From positions 1-5,960 of the forward strand of contig JAFADX010000277.1 of NCBI GenBank assembly GCA_023424475.1: a stretch of 5,960 nt of DNA. Direction: 5' to 3'. This document shows positions 1 to 5,885 of the stretch, one piece after another (position 1 is the first letter of the stretch; every line of letters starts with the position of its first letter). The position numbers and the translations under genes are program-made. The notes beneath the pieces are model-generated. The model saw nothing but the letters and a program-made list of their open reading frames with translations. It ran no database searches and had not been told where the DNA came from. The stretch is from Pseudomonadota bacterium. GTDB lineage: Bacteria > Pseudomonadota > Alphaproteobacteria > Acetobacterales > Acetobacteraceae.

Positions 1-411
1 GTCGCAGGCGCCCATGCAGGGCGCGGCGACGCCGGGCATGCCCGCCGGCAGCACCGGCGGCCCGCGCAGCGCGCAGGGCAGCCCGCCGCACACATGCACC
101 GCCGGCGGATGCGGCGCCTGGCCGTCCGCGAGCACGTCGAGATGCGCATAGAAGGTCGCGACCTCGAAGACCTCCACCGGCGCGAGGCGCAGAAGCCCGG
201 CGAGCGCGACGAGATGCACCGGCGACAGCCCGCCATGCCGATGCTGCAGCGCATGAAGATGCTCGATCAGCAGGTCGCGGCGCAGCGGCAGACCGGCGAG
301 CGCGGCGACGACCTGCTCGCGTGCCGTATCCTCCGCGCGGCGTCCGCGCGGGAAGGCGCGGGGCCTGCGGCCCGCCCGCGCCGCCTCGCCTGCCGGCTGT
401 CCCGTTGCCAT
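1..411 (-). CDS. NuoE-like [2Fe-2S] thioredoxin-fold subunit, N-terminal 137 residues (partial)
   Basis: This is the beginning of a minus-strand gene that runs off the left edge. Residues about 45-95 match the helical N-terminal part of the NuoE/24-kDa family, including the hallmark VFEVATFYAHLDVL (81-94). Four cysteines then follow as C108-x4-C113 and C132-x3-C136 (CMGAC), the pattern that binds a [2Fe-2S] cluster in NuoE and in the gamma subunits of NAD-dependent formate dehydrogenases and hydrogenases. The first 30 residues are Arg/Ala-rich and resemble nothing specific. The start at 411 is preceded by GGAGAG nine bases upstream on the minus strand. The family works in soluble NADH-linked electron-transfer modules, usually next to a flavin/NAD-binding NuoF-like partner or fused to one; any partner would lie outside the window. 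The second cysteine pair is unusually close to the first (18 residues between them, against about 35 in E. coli NuoE). The family is clear; the exact enzyme complex is not. Confidence 0.8.
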   Translation of the reverse strand, partial: MATGQPAGEAARAGRRPRAFPRGRRAEDTAREQVVAALAGLPLRRDLLIEHLHALQHRHGGLSPVHLVALAGLLRLAPVEVFEVATFYAHLDVLADGQAPHPPAVHVCGGLPCALRGPPVLPAGMPGVAAPCMGACD

Positions 412-520
412 GCCGTGGCGCTCTCCGTTTCCTCGATGCGCATTAGACAGCGGAAGCGCGGCGAGGGCCACTGGTCGGTCGCGGGCGCCGACGATACGCT
501 CGCGGTCCGGAGGAAACGTC
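412..520. promoter_or_regulatory. Divergent intergenic region between the NuoE-like gene and the MetE-like operon
   Basis: This 109-bp gap must hold the leaders of both divergent genes. It contains ribosome-binding sites at each end: GGAG for the minus-strand gene, and CCGGAGGA seven bases before the ATG at 521. An 8-bp palindrome ATGCGCAT lies at 436-443. No convincing -35/-10 pair stands out, so the promoter call rests on gene orientation alone. Confidence 0.35.
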
Positions 521-1564
521 ATGGCCAACACGCTGCTGCCGACCTCGCTGGTCGGGTCCTATCCGCAACCCGACTGGCTGATCGACCGGACGCGCCTGGA
601 CAGCCGCCTGCCGCCGCGGGTGCGCGCCACGGAACTCTGGCGCATCGCGCCCGAGCGGCTGGAGGCGGCGCAGGACGACGCGACGCTGCTCGCCATCCGC
701 GCGCAGGAACGCGCCGGCCTCGACATCGTCACCGATGGCGAGATGCGCCGCGAATCCTATTCGAACCGCTTCGCCACCGCGCTCGACGGCGTGGACCTCG
801 ACAATCCCGGCACCGCCATGGACCGCACCGGCAAGCCCAACCCCGTGCCGCGCGTGACCGGCCGCATCCGCCGCCGCCATGCCGTGGAGGCGCGCGACGT
901 CGCCTTCCTGCGCGCCAATACCGACCGGCTGATCAAGATCACCGTGCCCGGCCCCTTCACCATGGCCCAGCAGGCGCAGAACGACTTCTACGGGGACGAG
1001 GCCGAGATGGCGCTCGACTACGCCGCCGCGGTGAACGAGGAGATCCGCGACCTCTTCGCCGCCGGCGCCGACATCGTGCAGATCGACGAGCCCTATATGC
1101 AGGCCCGCCCCGACAAGGCCCGGGACTACGGGCTGGAGGCGGTGAACCGCGCGCTCGACGGCATCGAGGGCGCGACGGCGCTGCATATCTGCTTCGGCTA
1201 CGCCGCACACCAGCACAACCGTCCCAACGGCTATTCCTTCCTGCCCGAACTCTGCCGCTGCAAGGTGCGGCAGATCTCGATCGAGACGGCGCAGGCGAAC
1301 CTCGACACCTCGGTGCTGAAGGGCCTGCCGGATCAGACCATCATCCTCGGCGTCATCGACCTCAACGACCACCGCGTCGAGGCGCCCGAGACGGTCGCGG
1401 CACGCATCCGCCGCGCATTGCCGCATGTGAACCCGGAGCGCGTCATCGTCGCCCCCGACTGCGGCATGAAGTACCTCGCGCGCGAGATCGCCGACGGCAA
1501 GATGCGCGCCATGGTCGAAGGTGCCGCGATCGTGCGGCGCGAACTGACGGGAGCCGCGCGATGA
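521..1564 (+). CDS. MetE-like protein, cobalamin-independent methionine synthase family (C-terminal catalytic domain only)
   Basis: The 347-residue protein corresponds to the catalytic barrel of MetE without the N-terminal half found in full-length MetE (about 750 residues). Family signatures are TDGE (71-74), the PGPFTMA segment (143-149) and QIDEP (187-191). The likely Zn/thiolate ligands are H222 and C224 (HIC), E255 (SIETAQ) and C314 (APDCGMKYL), equivalent to the His-x-Cys, Glu and Cys of E. coli MetE, so the metal site appears intact. The ATG at 521 is chosen because GGAGG sits at proper spacing before it; the frame stays open upstream to 410 but without a site or homology. The stop overlaps the next ATG (ATGA), indicating translational coupling with the amidohydrolase. 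Such stand-alone proteins often sit in catabolic clusters, and relatives include epoxyalkane:coenzyme M transferase, so thiol-dependent methyl or alkyl transfer is likely. Actual methionine synthesis is not demonstrated. Confidence 0.88.
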   Translation: MANTLLPTSLVGSYPQPDWLIDRTRLDSRLPPRVRATELWRIAPERLEAAQDDATLLAIRAQERAGLDIVTDGEMRRESYSNRFATALDGVDLDNPGTAMDRTGKPNPVPRVTGRIRRRHAVEARDVAFLRANTDRLIKITVPGPFTMAQQAQNDFYGDEAEMALDYAAAVNEEIRDLFAAGADIVQIDEPYMQARPDKARDYGLEAVNRALDGIEGATALHICFGYAAHQHNRPNGYSFLPELCRCKVRQISIETAQANLDTSVLKGLPDQTIILGVIDLNDHRVEAPETVAARIRRALPHVNPERVIVAPDCGMKYLAREIADGKMRAMVEGAAIVRRELTGAAR

Positions 1565-2418
1565 AGCCCTGCCTGCCCCCGCTCGACGCCGTCCCGCAGC
1601 CGTCGTGGCGCGCGCCGGCGCTCTCCTGCGACTGCCATTTCCACATCTTCGGGCCCTACGGCCGCTTCCCGCTCGATCCGGGACGCCACTACGACCCGGC
1701 GGCGGCGCTGATCCCGTCCTACCTGCGCGTGGCCGAGGCGCTCGGCATCGGGCGCATGGTCATCGTGCAGCCCTCGGTCTACGGCACCGACAATGCCTGC
1801 ACGCTCGATGCCGCGGCGCGCTTCGGGCTCGACCGCGCGCGCGTCGTCGCCGTGGTCGACGACGGCTTCGACGATGCCGCGCTGCGTGGCCTGCACGCGC
1901 AGGGCACGCGCGGCGTGCGCTTCAACGCCGTCTCGGGCAACGGCACGCCGCTCGACCAGCTCGATGCGCTTGCGCGGCGCATCGCGCCGCTCGGATGGCA
2001 TATCCAGGTCTACGCGACGGGCGAGGTGCTGGCCGATCTCGGTCCGCGCCTGGCGGCGCTGCCGGTCGAGGTGGTGATCGACCACATGGGCGGCGTGCGC
2101 ACCGCCGAGGGGCTGAACGGCGCCGGCTTCCAGGCGCTGCTGCGGCTGATGGACAGCGGCCGCGCCTGGGTGAAGCTCTGCGGCTACCGCATCTCCTCCT
2201 CCGGTCCGCCCTTCCACGACGTCGCGCCCTTCGCCCGCGCGCTGCTCGACGCGGCGCCGGATCGCTGCGTCTGGGGCACCGACTGGCCGCATCCGTCCCT
2301 GGACGACTGGATGCCGGAGGACGGGATGCTCCTCGACCGGCTCGGCGAATGGGCGCCGGGGGCGAAGGAACGGCAGCGCGTGCTGGTGGACAACCCCGCG
2401 CAGCTCTACGGGTTCTGA
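1561..2418 (+). CDS. Amidohydrolase family protein, LigI-like (2-pyrone-4,6-dicarboxylate lactonase family)
   Basis: The 285-residue protein is a single-domain amidohydrolase-2 TIM barrel close to LigI in length. Visible active-site features are DCHFHIFGP (24-32, giving H26 and H28), IVQPSVYGTDN (68-78), GVRFN (118-122), DHMGG (174-178, H175), VKLCGYRIS with GPPF (204-218), and the C-terminal catalytic aspartate in WGTDWPHP (238-245, D241). LigI opens the lactone ring of 2-pyrone-4,6-dicarboxylate in the protocatechuate 4,5-cleavage pathway; other family members hydrolyse sulfomuconolactone and related lactones. The gene begins inside the stop of the MetE-like gene, with GGAG seven bases before its ATG, so the two are expected to be co-translated. 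No other lig genes are present, so the substrate may differ from that of LigI. A soluble cytoplasmic enzyme is expected since no signal peptide is visible. Confidence 0.87.
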   Translation: MKPCLPPLDAVPQPSWRAPALSCDCHFHIFGPYGRFPLDPGRHYDPAAALIPSYLRVAEALGIGRMVIVQPSVYGTDNACTLDAAARFGLDRARVVAVVDDGFDDAALRGLHAQGTRGVRFNAVSGNGTPLDQLDALARRIAPLGWHIQVYATGEVLADLGPRLAALPVEVVIDHMGGVRTAEGLNGAGFQALLRLMDSGRAWVKLCGYRISSSGPPFHDVAPFARALLDAAPDRCVWGTDWPHPSLDDWMPEDGMLLDRLGEWAPGAKERQRVLVDNPAQLYGF

Positions 2419-2419
2419 A

Positions 2420-2444
2420 CCGAGAGGGGCGCCGCCCCTCTCGG
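2420..2444. terminator. Hairpin 1 of a convergent double terminator
   Basis: A perfect inverted repeat starts two bases after the amidohydrolase stop. The arms CCGAGAGGGGC (2420-2430) and GCCCCTCTCGG (2434-2444) enclose a 3-nt loop. No U-tract follows on either strand, as is common in very GC-rich genomes. Its position between converging operons supports a bidirectional terminator role. Confidence 0.7.
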
Positions 2445-2454
2445 GCTCACCCCG

Positions 2455-2476
2455 CCAAAGGCCGAAAGGCCTTTGG
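2455..2476. terminator. Hairpin 2 of a convergent double terminator, GAAA tetraloop
   Basis: A second perfect hairpin follows 10 bp after the first. A 9-bp stem of CCAAAGGCC with GGCCTTTGG closes a GAAA loop on the plus strand, a stable GNRA tetraloop. Read from the minus strand the loop is TTTC. It lies nine bases beyond the stop of the PRISE-type reductase gene, so it probably serves transcripts from that side as well as back-stopping the plus-strand operon. Confidence 0.68.
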
Positions 2477-2484
2477 AGGCCGGT

Positions 2485-3540
2485 CTATCGGGGCGGCAAT
2501 ATGTGGGCGGCGCGGTAGCCTTCGACCTGGGCGGCGAACATCGCCCAGCTGTCGGCGAAGCCCGTGAAGCCCGCCGTGCGCGCCGCCGTCATGGACGAGA
2601 TCACGTCGTAGTCCATGTTCAGGAAGAAGTCGGCGAAGTCCCACGACGCCACCTGCGCGATGGGCAGCGCCAGGCCGTGGCGCGCGCGGATCGCCTCCCA
2701 CACCGGGCCCTTGTCCGCCATCCAGTGCGCCATGCGCATCGGCCGCGGCTGCCCGCAGCGCAGCCCGAACAGCCCGGCCAGATAAGGCCACAGGTCGCAC
2801 CAGCGGAAGGCGTCGCCGTTCGTCACGTTGAAGGCCCGGTTGGCGCAGCGCGGCTCTCGCAGCATCCACAGGATGCCGTCCGCCAGCAATGCGGCGTCCG
2901 TCACCTCGTGCAGGCGCTCCCACACGCCGGTCCTGCCCGGAAAATCGAAGGGCACGCCAAGCTCGCGGCAGATCGCCGCATAGGCCCCGAGCGTGGAGAC
3001 CATGTTCCGCGCCCGCCCCGGCGCGACATCGAGCACGAAGTTCGGCCGGCTCGCCGACCAGGTCCACGCCCTTCCCTTCTGGCGCGCCGCCACCAGGTCC
3101 TGCTGCTCGTAATAGAAGTTCGGCGGCATGTGACGCGGGTCGTCCTCCCGCGCGGGCGTGCGGAACGGCCCGATATGCAGCCCGTACCACTTGCCGCCAT
3201 GGATCATGTGGATATGCGTGAAGCGCGGCAGCGATGCCTCGGCGGCGTCGAGCAGGTTGCGCAGCATCGCGACATTGGCGGGCACGTCCTCGACGCCGCT
3301 CTCCCCATGCGGGGCGCGCGAGGCATAGACGACATGCGTGACGTCCGGCCGCATCGCCAGCCCCGCGGCAAGGCCGTGCGGATCGTTGAGATCCGCGGCG
3401 ATCCAGTCCGCCGCCCCCTCCGGCCGGTTGCGCGACAGGCCGACCACCGCGAGGTCCGGCGCCGCCAGCGCCTTCTCCATCACGCGCGTCGCCGCCGCGC
3501 CGCTGGCGCCGACGACGAGCAGGACGGGCTTGCCGTTCAT
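2485..3540 (-). CDS. PRISE-type short-chain dehydrogenase/reductase (progesterone 5-beta-reductase/iridoid synthase-like)
   Basis: The 351-residue protein is an atypical extended SDR. The N-terminal Rossmann nucleotide motif is VGASGAAAT (10-18), followed by SRNRP (36-40), which suggests NADPH preference. PRISE landmarks appear in order: HGGKWYGLHIGPF (114-126) with K117, REDDPRHMPPNFYYEQQD (131-148) with Y143 as the expected catalytic tyrosine, SASRPNFVLDVAPG (162-175), and FNVTNGDAFRWCDLWPYLAGLFGL (237-260). Plant relatives reduce the C=C bond of enones using this Lys and Tyr. The K-to-Y distance is 26 residues against 32 in plant progesterone 5-beta-reductase, so the intervening loop is shorter. 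The ATG at 3540 has GAAGGAG seven bases upstream and overlaps the stop of the upstream cyclase gene (ATGA), indicating a coupled operon. An NAD(P)H-dependent reduction of an unsaturated carbonyl compound is likely; the substrate is unknown. Confidence 0.85.
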   Translation of the reverse strand: MNGKPVLLVVGASGAAATRVMEKALAAPDLAVVGLSRNRPEGAADWIAADLNDPHGLAAGLAMRPDVTHVVYASRAPHGESGVEDVPANVAMLRNLLDAAEASLPRFTHIHMIHGGKWYGLHIGPFRTPAREDDPRHMPPNFYYEQQDLVAARQKGRAWTWSASRPNFVLDVAPGRARNMVSTLGAYAAICRELGVPFDFPGRTGVWERLHEVTDAALLADGILWMLREPRCANRAFNVTNGDAFRWCDLWPYLAGLFGLRCGQPRPMRMAHWMADKGPVWEAIRARHGLALPIAQVASWDFADFFLNMDYDVISSMTAARTAGFTGFADSWAMFAAQVEGYRAAHILPPR

Positions 3541-4289
3541 GCGTGCGCTCCTTCCGAGACGGGGCGGGCCAGGATGCGCGCCGGCGCGCCATCCGCCCCG
3601 GCGAGCGAGAGCGCCCCGAAGATGAATTCCACGCGCCGCCCGGCCAACGCACGGGGACTGCGCAGATGCTCGCAGATCAGCACGCCGTCGCGCAGCAGCC
3701 GCCGGTGAACCGGCCAGTCGAAGCCCTGCGCCGGCCGCCGGTGGATGGGCAGGTCGGGCGTGCCGAAGTCGCAGGCGACGAGCTTCACCCTGCGATCCAC
3801 CAGCCAGCCGGCGGCCGCGACCGAAAGGCAGGGGTGCTGCTCATACGCCTCGGTCCCCGCCAGCGCGCCCCAGCCGGTATCGAGGGCGAGGATGTCGCCC
3901 GGCCGGAGCGCCGGCTGCGCCGTTTCCAGGTGCTCGGGCAGGATCTCGCCGTCCGCTGCCGTGTCGATCCGCCAGACCACGCCGGGACCGCAGAGCCGAT
4001 CGAGCGGAATGGCATCGAAGGCAGGTCCGTCGCCGAAGAAGTGGAAGGGTGCGTCGAGATGCGTGCCGGTATGCACCACCATGCCGAACTCGGTGATGTT
4101 GAGCGGATCGGCCGGGATGCATTTCAGGCGGCGGATGGTGGGCGGCGCGAAGCCCGCGAGGCGCGGCATGGTCTCCGAGACGGGGTGGGAGAGATCGATC
4201 CATTCGCCCGCCGGCCGGGTGGCAGGCGGCGCGGGCAGGTCCATCCAGCCGCGCCAGCCGGTGCCGCGCGGCGGAGCCGTATCGCACAT
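3537..4289 (-). CDS. Cyclase family protein (kynurenine-formamidase-like metal-dependent hydrolase)
   Basis: The 250-residue protein belongs to the bacterial cyclase/KynB-like family. The diagnostic metal-binding motif HTGTHLDAPFHF (73-84) supplies H73, H77, D79 and H83. WIDLSHPVSETMP (30-42) is the usual N-terminal strand, LALDTGWG (134-141) the middle barrel strand, DFGTPD (174-179) the conserved Asp/Gly loop, and H195 with E207 (ICEHL) are candidates for the second metal and catalytic site. KynB hydrolyses N-formylkynurenine, while others act on isatin or unknown amides and lactones; no kynurenine genes are nearby. The start at 4289 is preferred because GGAGG lies six bases upstream and the first conserved region begins about 30 residues in; an in-frame ATG at 4340 lacks a ribosome-binding site and would extend into the divergent control region. 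This is the first gene of the two-gene minus-strand operon with the PRISE-type reductase. Confidence 0.87.
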   Translation of the reverse strand: MCDTAPPRGTGWRGWMDLPAPPATRPAGEWIDLSHPVSETMPRLAGFAPPTIRRLKCIPADPLNITEFGMVVHTGTHLDAPFHFFGDGPAFDAIPLDRLCGPGVVWRIDTAADGEILPEHLETAQPALRPGDILALDTGWGALAGTEAYEQHPCLSVAAAGWLVDRRVKLVACDFGTPDLPIHRRPAQGFDWPVHRRLLRDGVLICEHLRSPRALAGRRVEFIFGALSLAGADGAPARILARPVSEGAHA

Positions 4290-4337
4290 GGCGGTCCTCC
4301 GTTCGGCGCGATGCTGGCCGCGCAGCGCCAGGGGCGT

Positions 4338-4354
4338 CAACCGCGGCGGGGTTG
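4338..4354. promoter_or_regulatory. Dyad CAACC-N7-GGTTG in the divergent control region
   Basis: A perfect 5-bp inverted repeat with a 7-bp spacer lies mid-way between the divergent cyclase and MmgE/PrpD genes. It overlaps by three bases the TTGC-N7-GCAA dyad to its right. Two adjoining dyads of similar geometry are what a regulator's recognition and activation half-sites often look like. The arms are GC-rich enough that chance is possible. Confidence 0.4.
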
Positions 4355-4366
4355 CGCGGCATGCAA
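4352..4366. promoter_or_regulatory. LysR-type operator candidate, TTGC-N7-GCAA
   Basis: The sequence TTGCGCGGCATGCAA is a perfect interrupted palindrome containing the T-N11-A core typical of LysR-type regulator recognition sites. It sits 42 bp before the MmgE/PrpD start and 62 bp before the cyclase start, in the usual place for a regulator controlling a divergent pair. No LysR gene is visible in the window, so the regulator would have to be encoded elsewhere. No clear -35/-10 elements accompany it. Confidence 0.5.
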
Positions 4367-4408
4367 GGGCGGACCACGCTCCGCGCCAACGACACGGGAG
4401 GACCGCCC

Positions 4409-5773
4409 ATGACCACGCGCGCGCTCGCGGAATTCGTCGCCGGACTGCGGCCGGAGGACCTGCCGAAGGAGGTCATCGCCCAGGCCGCGCGCGTGGTGCT
4501 CGACGCCGTGGGCTGTGCCGTCGCCGCCTGGACCGAGGACGCGGAGAAGTCGCGCATCGCGCGCGGGATCGCCGCGATGTACCCCGCCTCGCCCGGCGCC
4601 GGCGTGATCGGGGCGCGCGGCATCGTGGCGCAGCCGGCCTTCGCCGCGCTCGCGAACGGCATCCTGGTGAACGCGGCCGACAACGACGACACGCACAAGG
4701 TCGCGCTGCTGCATGTCGGATCCTGCGTGGTGCCGGCGGCGCTCGCGCTTGCCGAGGCGCGTGGCCTCGGCGGGCCCCGTCTGCTCGCCGCCGTCGTCGC
4801 GGGATACGAGGTCGCGGTGCGCGTCGGCATGGCGGTGATGCCGACGCATTACCGCTTCTGGCATTCCACCGCGACCAACGGCACCTTCGGCGGCGCGGCG
4901 AGCGCGGCGAATGCCCACGGCCTCGACGCGGACGGCACGCAGCGCGCCCTCGGCCTCGCGGGCACCCAGGCCGCGGGGCTGAACACCTTCTTCGAATCCG
5001 GCGACATGACGAAGAGCCTGCATCCCGGCAAGGCCGCGATGAACGGCGTGCTCTCGGCGCAGCTCGCCGCGCTCGGTATGACGTCCCCCCCGGGCATCCT
5101 CGAACACTCCAAGGGCTACCTCGCCGCCTATTCGCTGGAACCCAGGGCGGCCGCGCTGACCGCCGGGCTCGGTTCGGCGTGGGAGATCCTGAACAACGGC
5201 TTCAAGTTCTTCCCCTCCATCCTCGCGAGCCACTCGCCGATCCAGGCGACGCTCGCGATCGTGGCGAAGCACCGCCCCGATCCCGCGCGCATCGCGCGCA
5301 TCACCAACGAGACCTACAACACCGTCCTGTCGCACTTCTCGTCCAAGGAGGCCGGCACCGTCATGGCCGCGCGCGTCTCCGTGCCCTACTGCATCGCCGC
5401 CGCGGCGGTGGATGGCGCGCTGACCCAGGCGCAGTTCGCCCCGGGCCGCATCCACGACCCGCTGATCCGCCGGGTGCTGGATCGCACCGAGGTCATCGCC
5501 GACCCGCAGCTCAACACGCTCTACCCGGCGAACTTCCCCGCCCGCGTCACCATCACCATGGAGGACGGCCAGTCCTTCCAGGAGACGGTGATGCTGCCCA
5601 AAGGCGACCCCGGCAACCCGCTGAGCGATGCCGAGCTCGAGGACAAGTTCCGCGGCAATGTCGAGCCGCTCTTCGGCGCCGCCCAGGCCATCCGGCTGCG
5701 CGACGCCATCCTGCGCCTGGCAGAAGGCGGGCCGGTCGGCGCGCTCTCGGCCGCGATGGTTCCCGGCGGCTGA
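4409..5773 (+). CDS. MmgE/PrpD family protein
   Basis: The 454-residue protein has the normal length for this family, which includes 2-methylcitrate dehydratase PrpD, cis-aconitate decarboxylase and iminodisuccinate epimerase. The all-helical domain shows VVLDAVGCAVAA (29-40), NAADNDDTHKVALLHVGSCVVPAALALAE (88-116, with DDTH at 93-96), GYEVAVRVG (132-140) and THYRFWHSTATNGTFGGAASAANAHGL (146-172). The KSLHPGKAAMNG loop (202-213) and FKFFPS (265-270) form the active-site region, followed by the alpha/beta lid domain ending with the typical KGDPGNPLSDAELEDKF (398-414). The ATG at 4409 has GGGAGG seven bases upstream; an in-frame ATG at 4352 lies inside the LysR-type dyad and has no ribosome site. 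No prpB/prpC genes are adjacent, so it is probably not the methylcitrate enzyme. A dehydratase, decarboxylase or epimerase acting on a small hydroxy- or unsaturated carboxylic acid is the reasonable expectation. Confidence 0.9.
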   Translation: MTTRALAEFVAGLRPEDLPKEVIAQAARVVLDAVGCAVAAWTEDAEKSRIARGIAAMYPASPGAGVIGARGIVAQPAFAALANGILVNAADNDDTHKVALLHVGSCVVPAALALAEARGLGGPRLLAAVVAGYEVAVRVGMAVMPTHYRFWHSTATNGTFGGAASAANAHGLDADGTQRALGLAGTQAAGLNTFFESGDMTKSLHPGKAAMNGVLSAQLAALGMTSPPGILEHSKGYLAAYSLEPRAAALTAGLGSAWEILNNGFKFFPSILASHSPIQATLAIVAKHRPDPARIARITNETYNTVLSHFSSKEAGTVMAARVSVPYCIAAAAVDGALTQAQFAPGRIHDPLIRRVLDRTEVIADPQLNTLYPANFPARVTITMEDGQSFQETVMLPKGDPGNPLSDAELEDKFRGNVEPLFGAAQAIRLRDAILRLAEGGPVGALSAAMVPGG

Positions 5774-5885
5774 TCGGGCCCCGCCAGCCCTCGTAGACCG
5801 TCTCCTTCGCGATGCGTCCGTCGCGGATATGGACGTCGACCACGGCTAGGTTGCGGGCGATGGGGTCGATGGCGGGCACCTTTCG
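5772..5885 (-). pseudogene. C-terminal remnant resembling an NTF2/SnoaL-like protein
   Basis: The minus strand encodes about 38 residues, including AVVDVHIRDGRIAKETVYEGW, the style of the last strands of NTF2/SnoaL-like proteins where DGRI and an aromatic terminal segment are typical. The frame is closed upstream by TGA at 5886-5888 and no start or ribosome site precedes it; only a GTG at 5879 is available. Downstream it runs without a stop into the 3' end of MmgE/PrpD, so both ends of the original gene appear lost. No alternative frame restores the N-terminus in the remaining bases. The family assignment is by resemblance only; it may be a chance reading frame, although the codon usage is GC3-rich like the real genes. 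Confidence 0.42.

Larger units (their letters stand above)
4290..4407. repeat. Inverted pair of near-identical translation-initiation regions
   Basis: The two divergent genes share the same ribosome-binding sequence GGAGGACCGCC, reading minus at 4290-4300 and plus at 4397-4407. Including the start codons the match is CGGAGGACCGCCATG against GGGAGGACCGCCCATG, differing by one insertion and the first base. The arms are a perfect 11-bp inverted repeat at the two ends of the intergenic region. Each arm serves as a strong Shine-Dalgarno site. Confidence 0.6.

Noticed and set aside
436..443. Palindrome ATGCGCAT in the left divergent gap as an operator.
   Set aside because: Only 8 bp without flanking symmetry; such short palindromes are expected by chance.
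410..520. Upstream extension of the MetE-like protein by 37 residues.
   Set aside because: The extension has no homology-like content and overlaps the divergent gene's start; the ATG at 521 has a strong GGAGG site.
443..1426. 327-residue antisense open frame across the MetE-like gene.
   Set aside because: Composition is Val/Gly/His/Arg-rich without recognisable motifs; it is the antisense shadow of a gene with intact catalytic residues.
94..1560. Long plus-strand open frame running upstream into the amidohydrolase frame.
   Set aside because: Before 1561 the translation is Arg/Ala/His-rich low-complexity sequence typical of an off-frame reading of GC-rich DNA, and it lies over the convincing NuoE-like and MetE-like genes.
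4352..4408. Upstream start for MmgE/PrpD giving 19 extra residues.
   Set aside because: It would begin inside the LysR-type dyad, has no ribosome site, and the ATG at 4409 has GGGAGG at good spacing.
4337..5455. 372-residue antisense open frame over MmgE/PrpD.
   Set aside because: No family motifs and strongly skewed composition, while the sense strand has a full-length family match.
3745..5796. 683-residue plus-strand open frame across the cyclase and MmgE/PrpD genes.
   Set aside because: Arg-rich off-frame translation overlapping two well-supported genes, with no ribosome site at its start.
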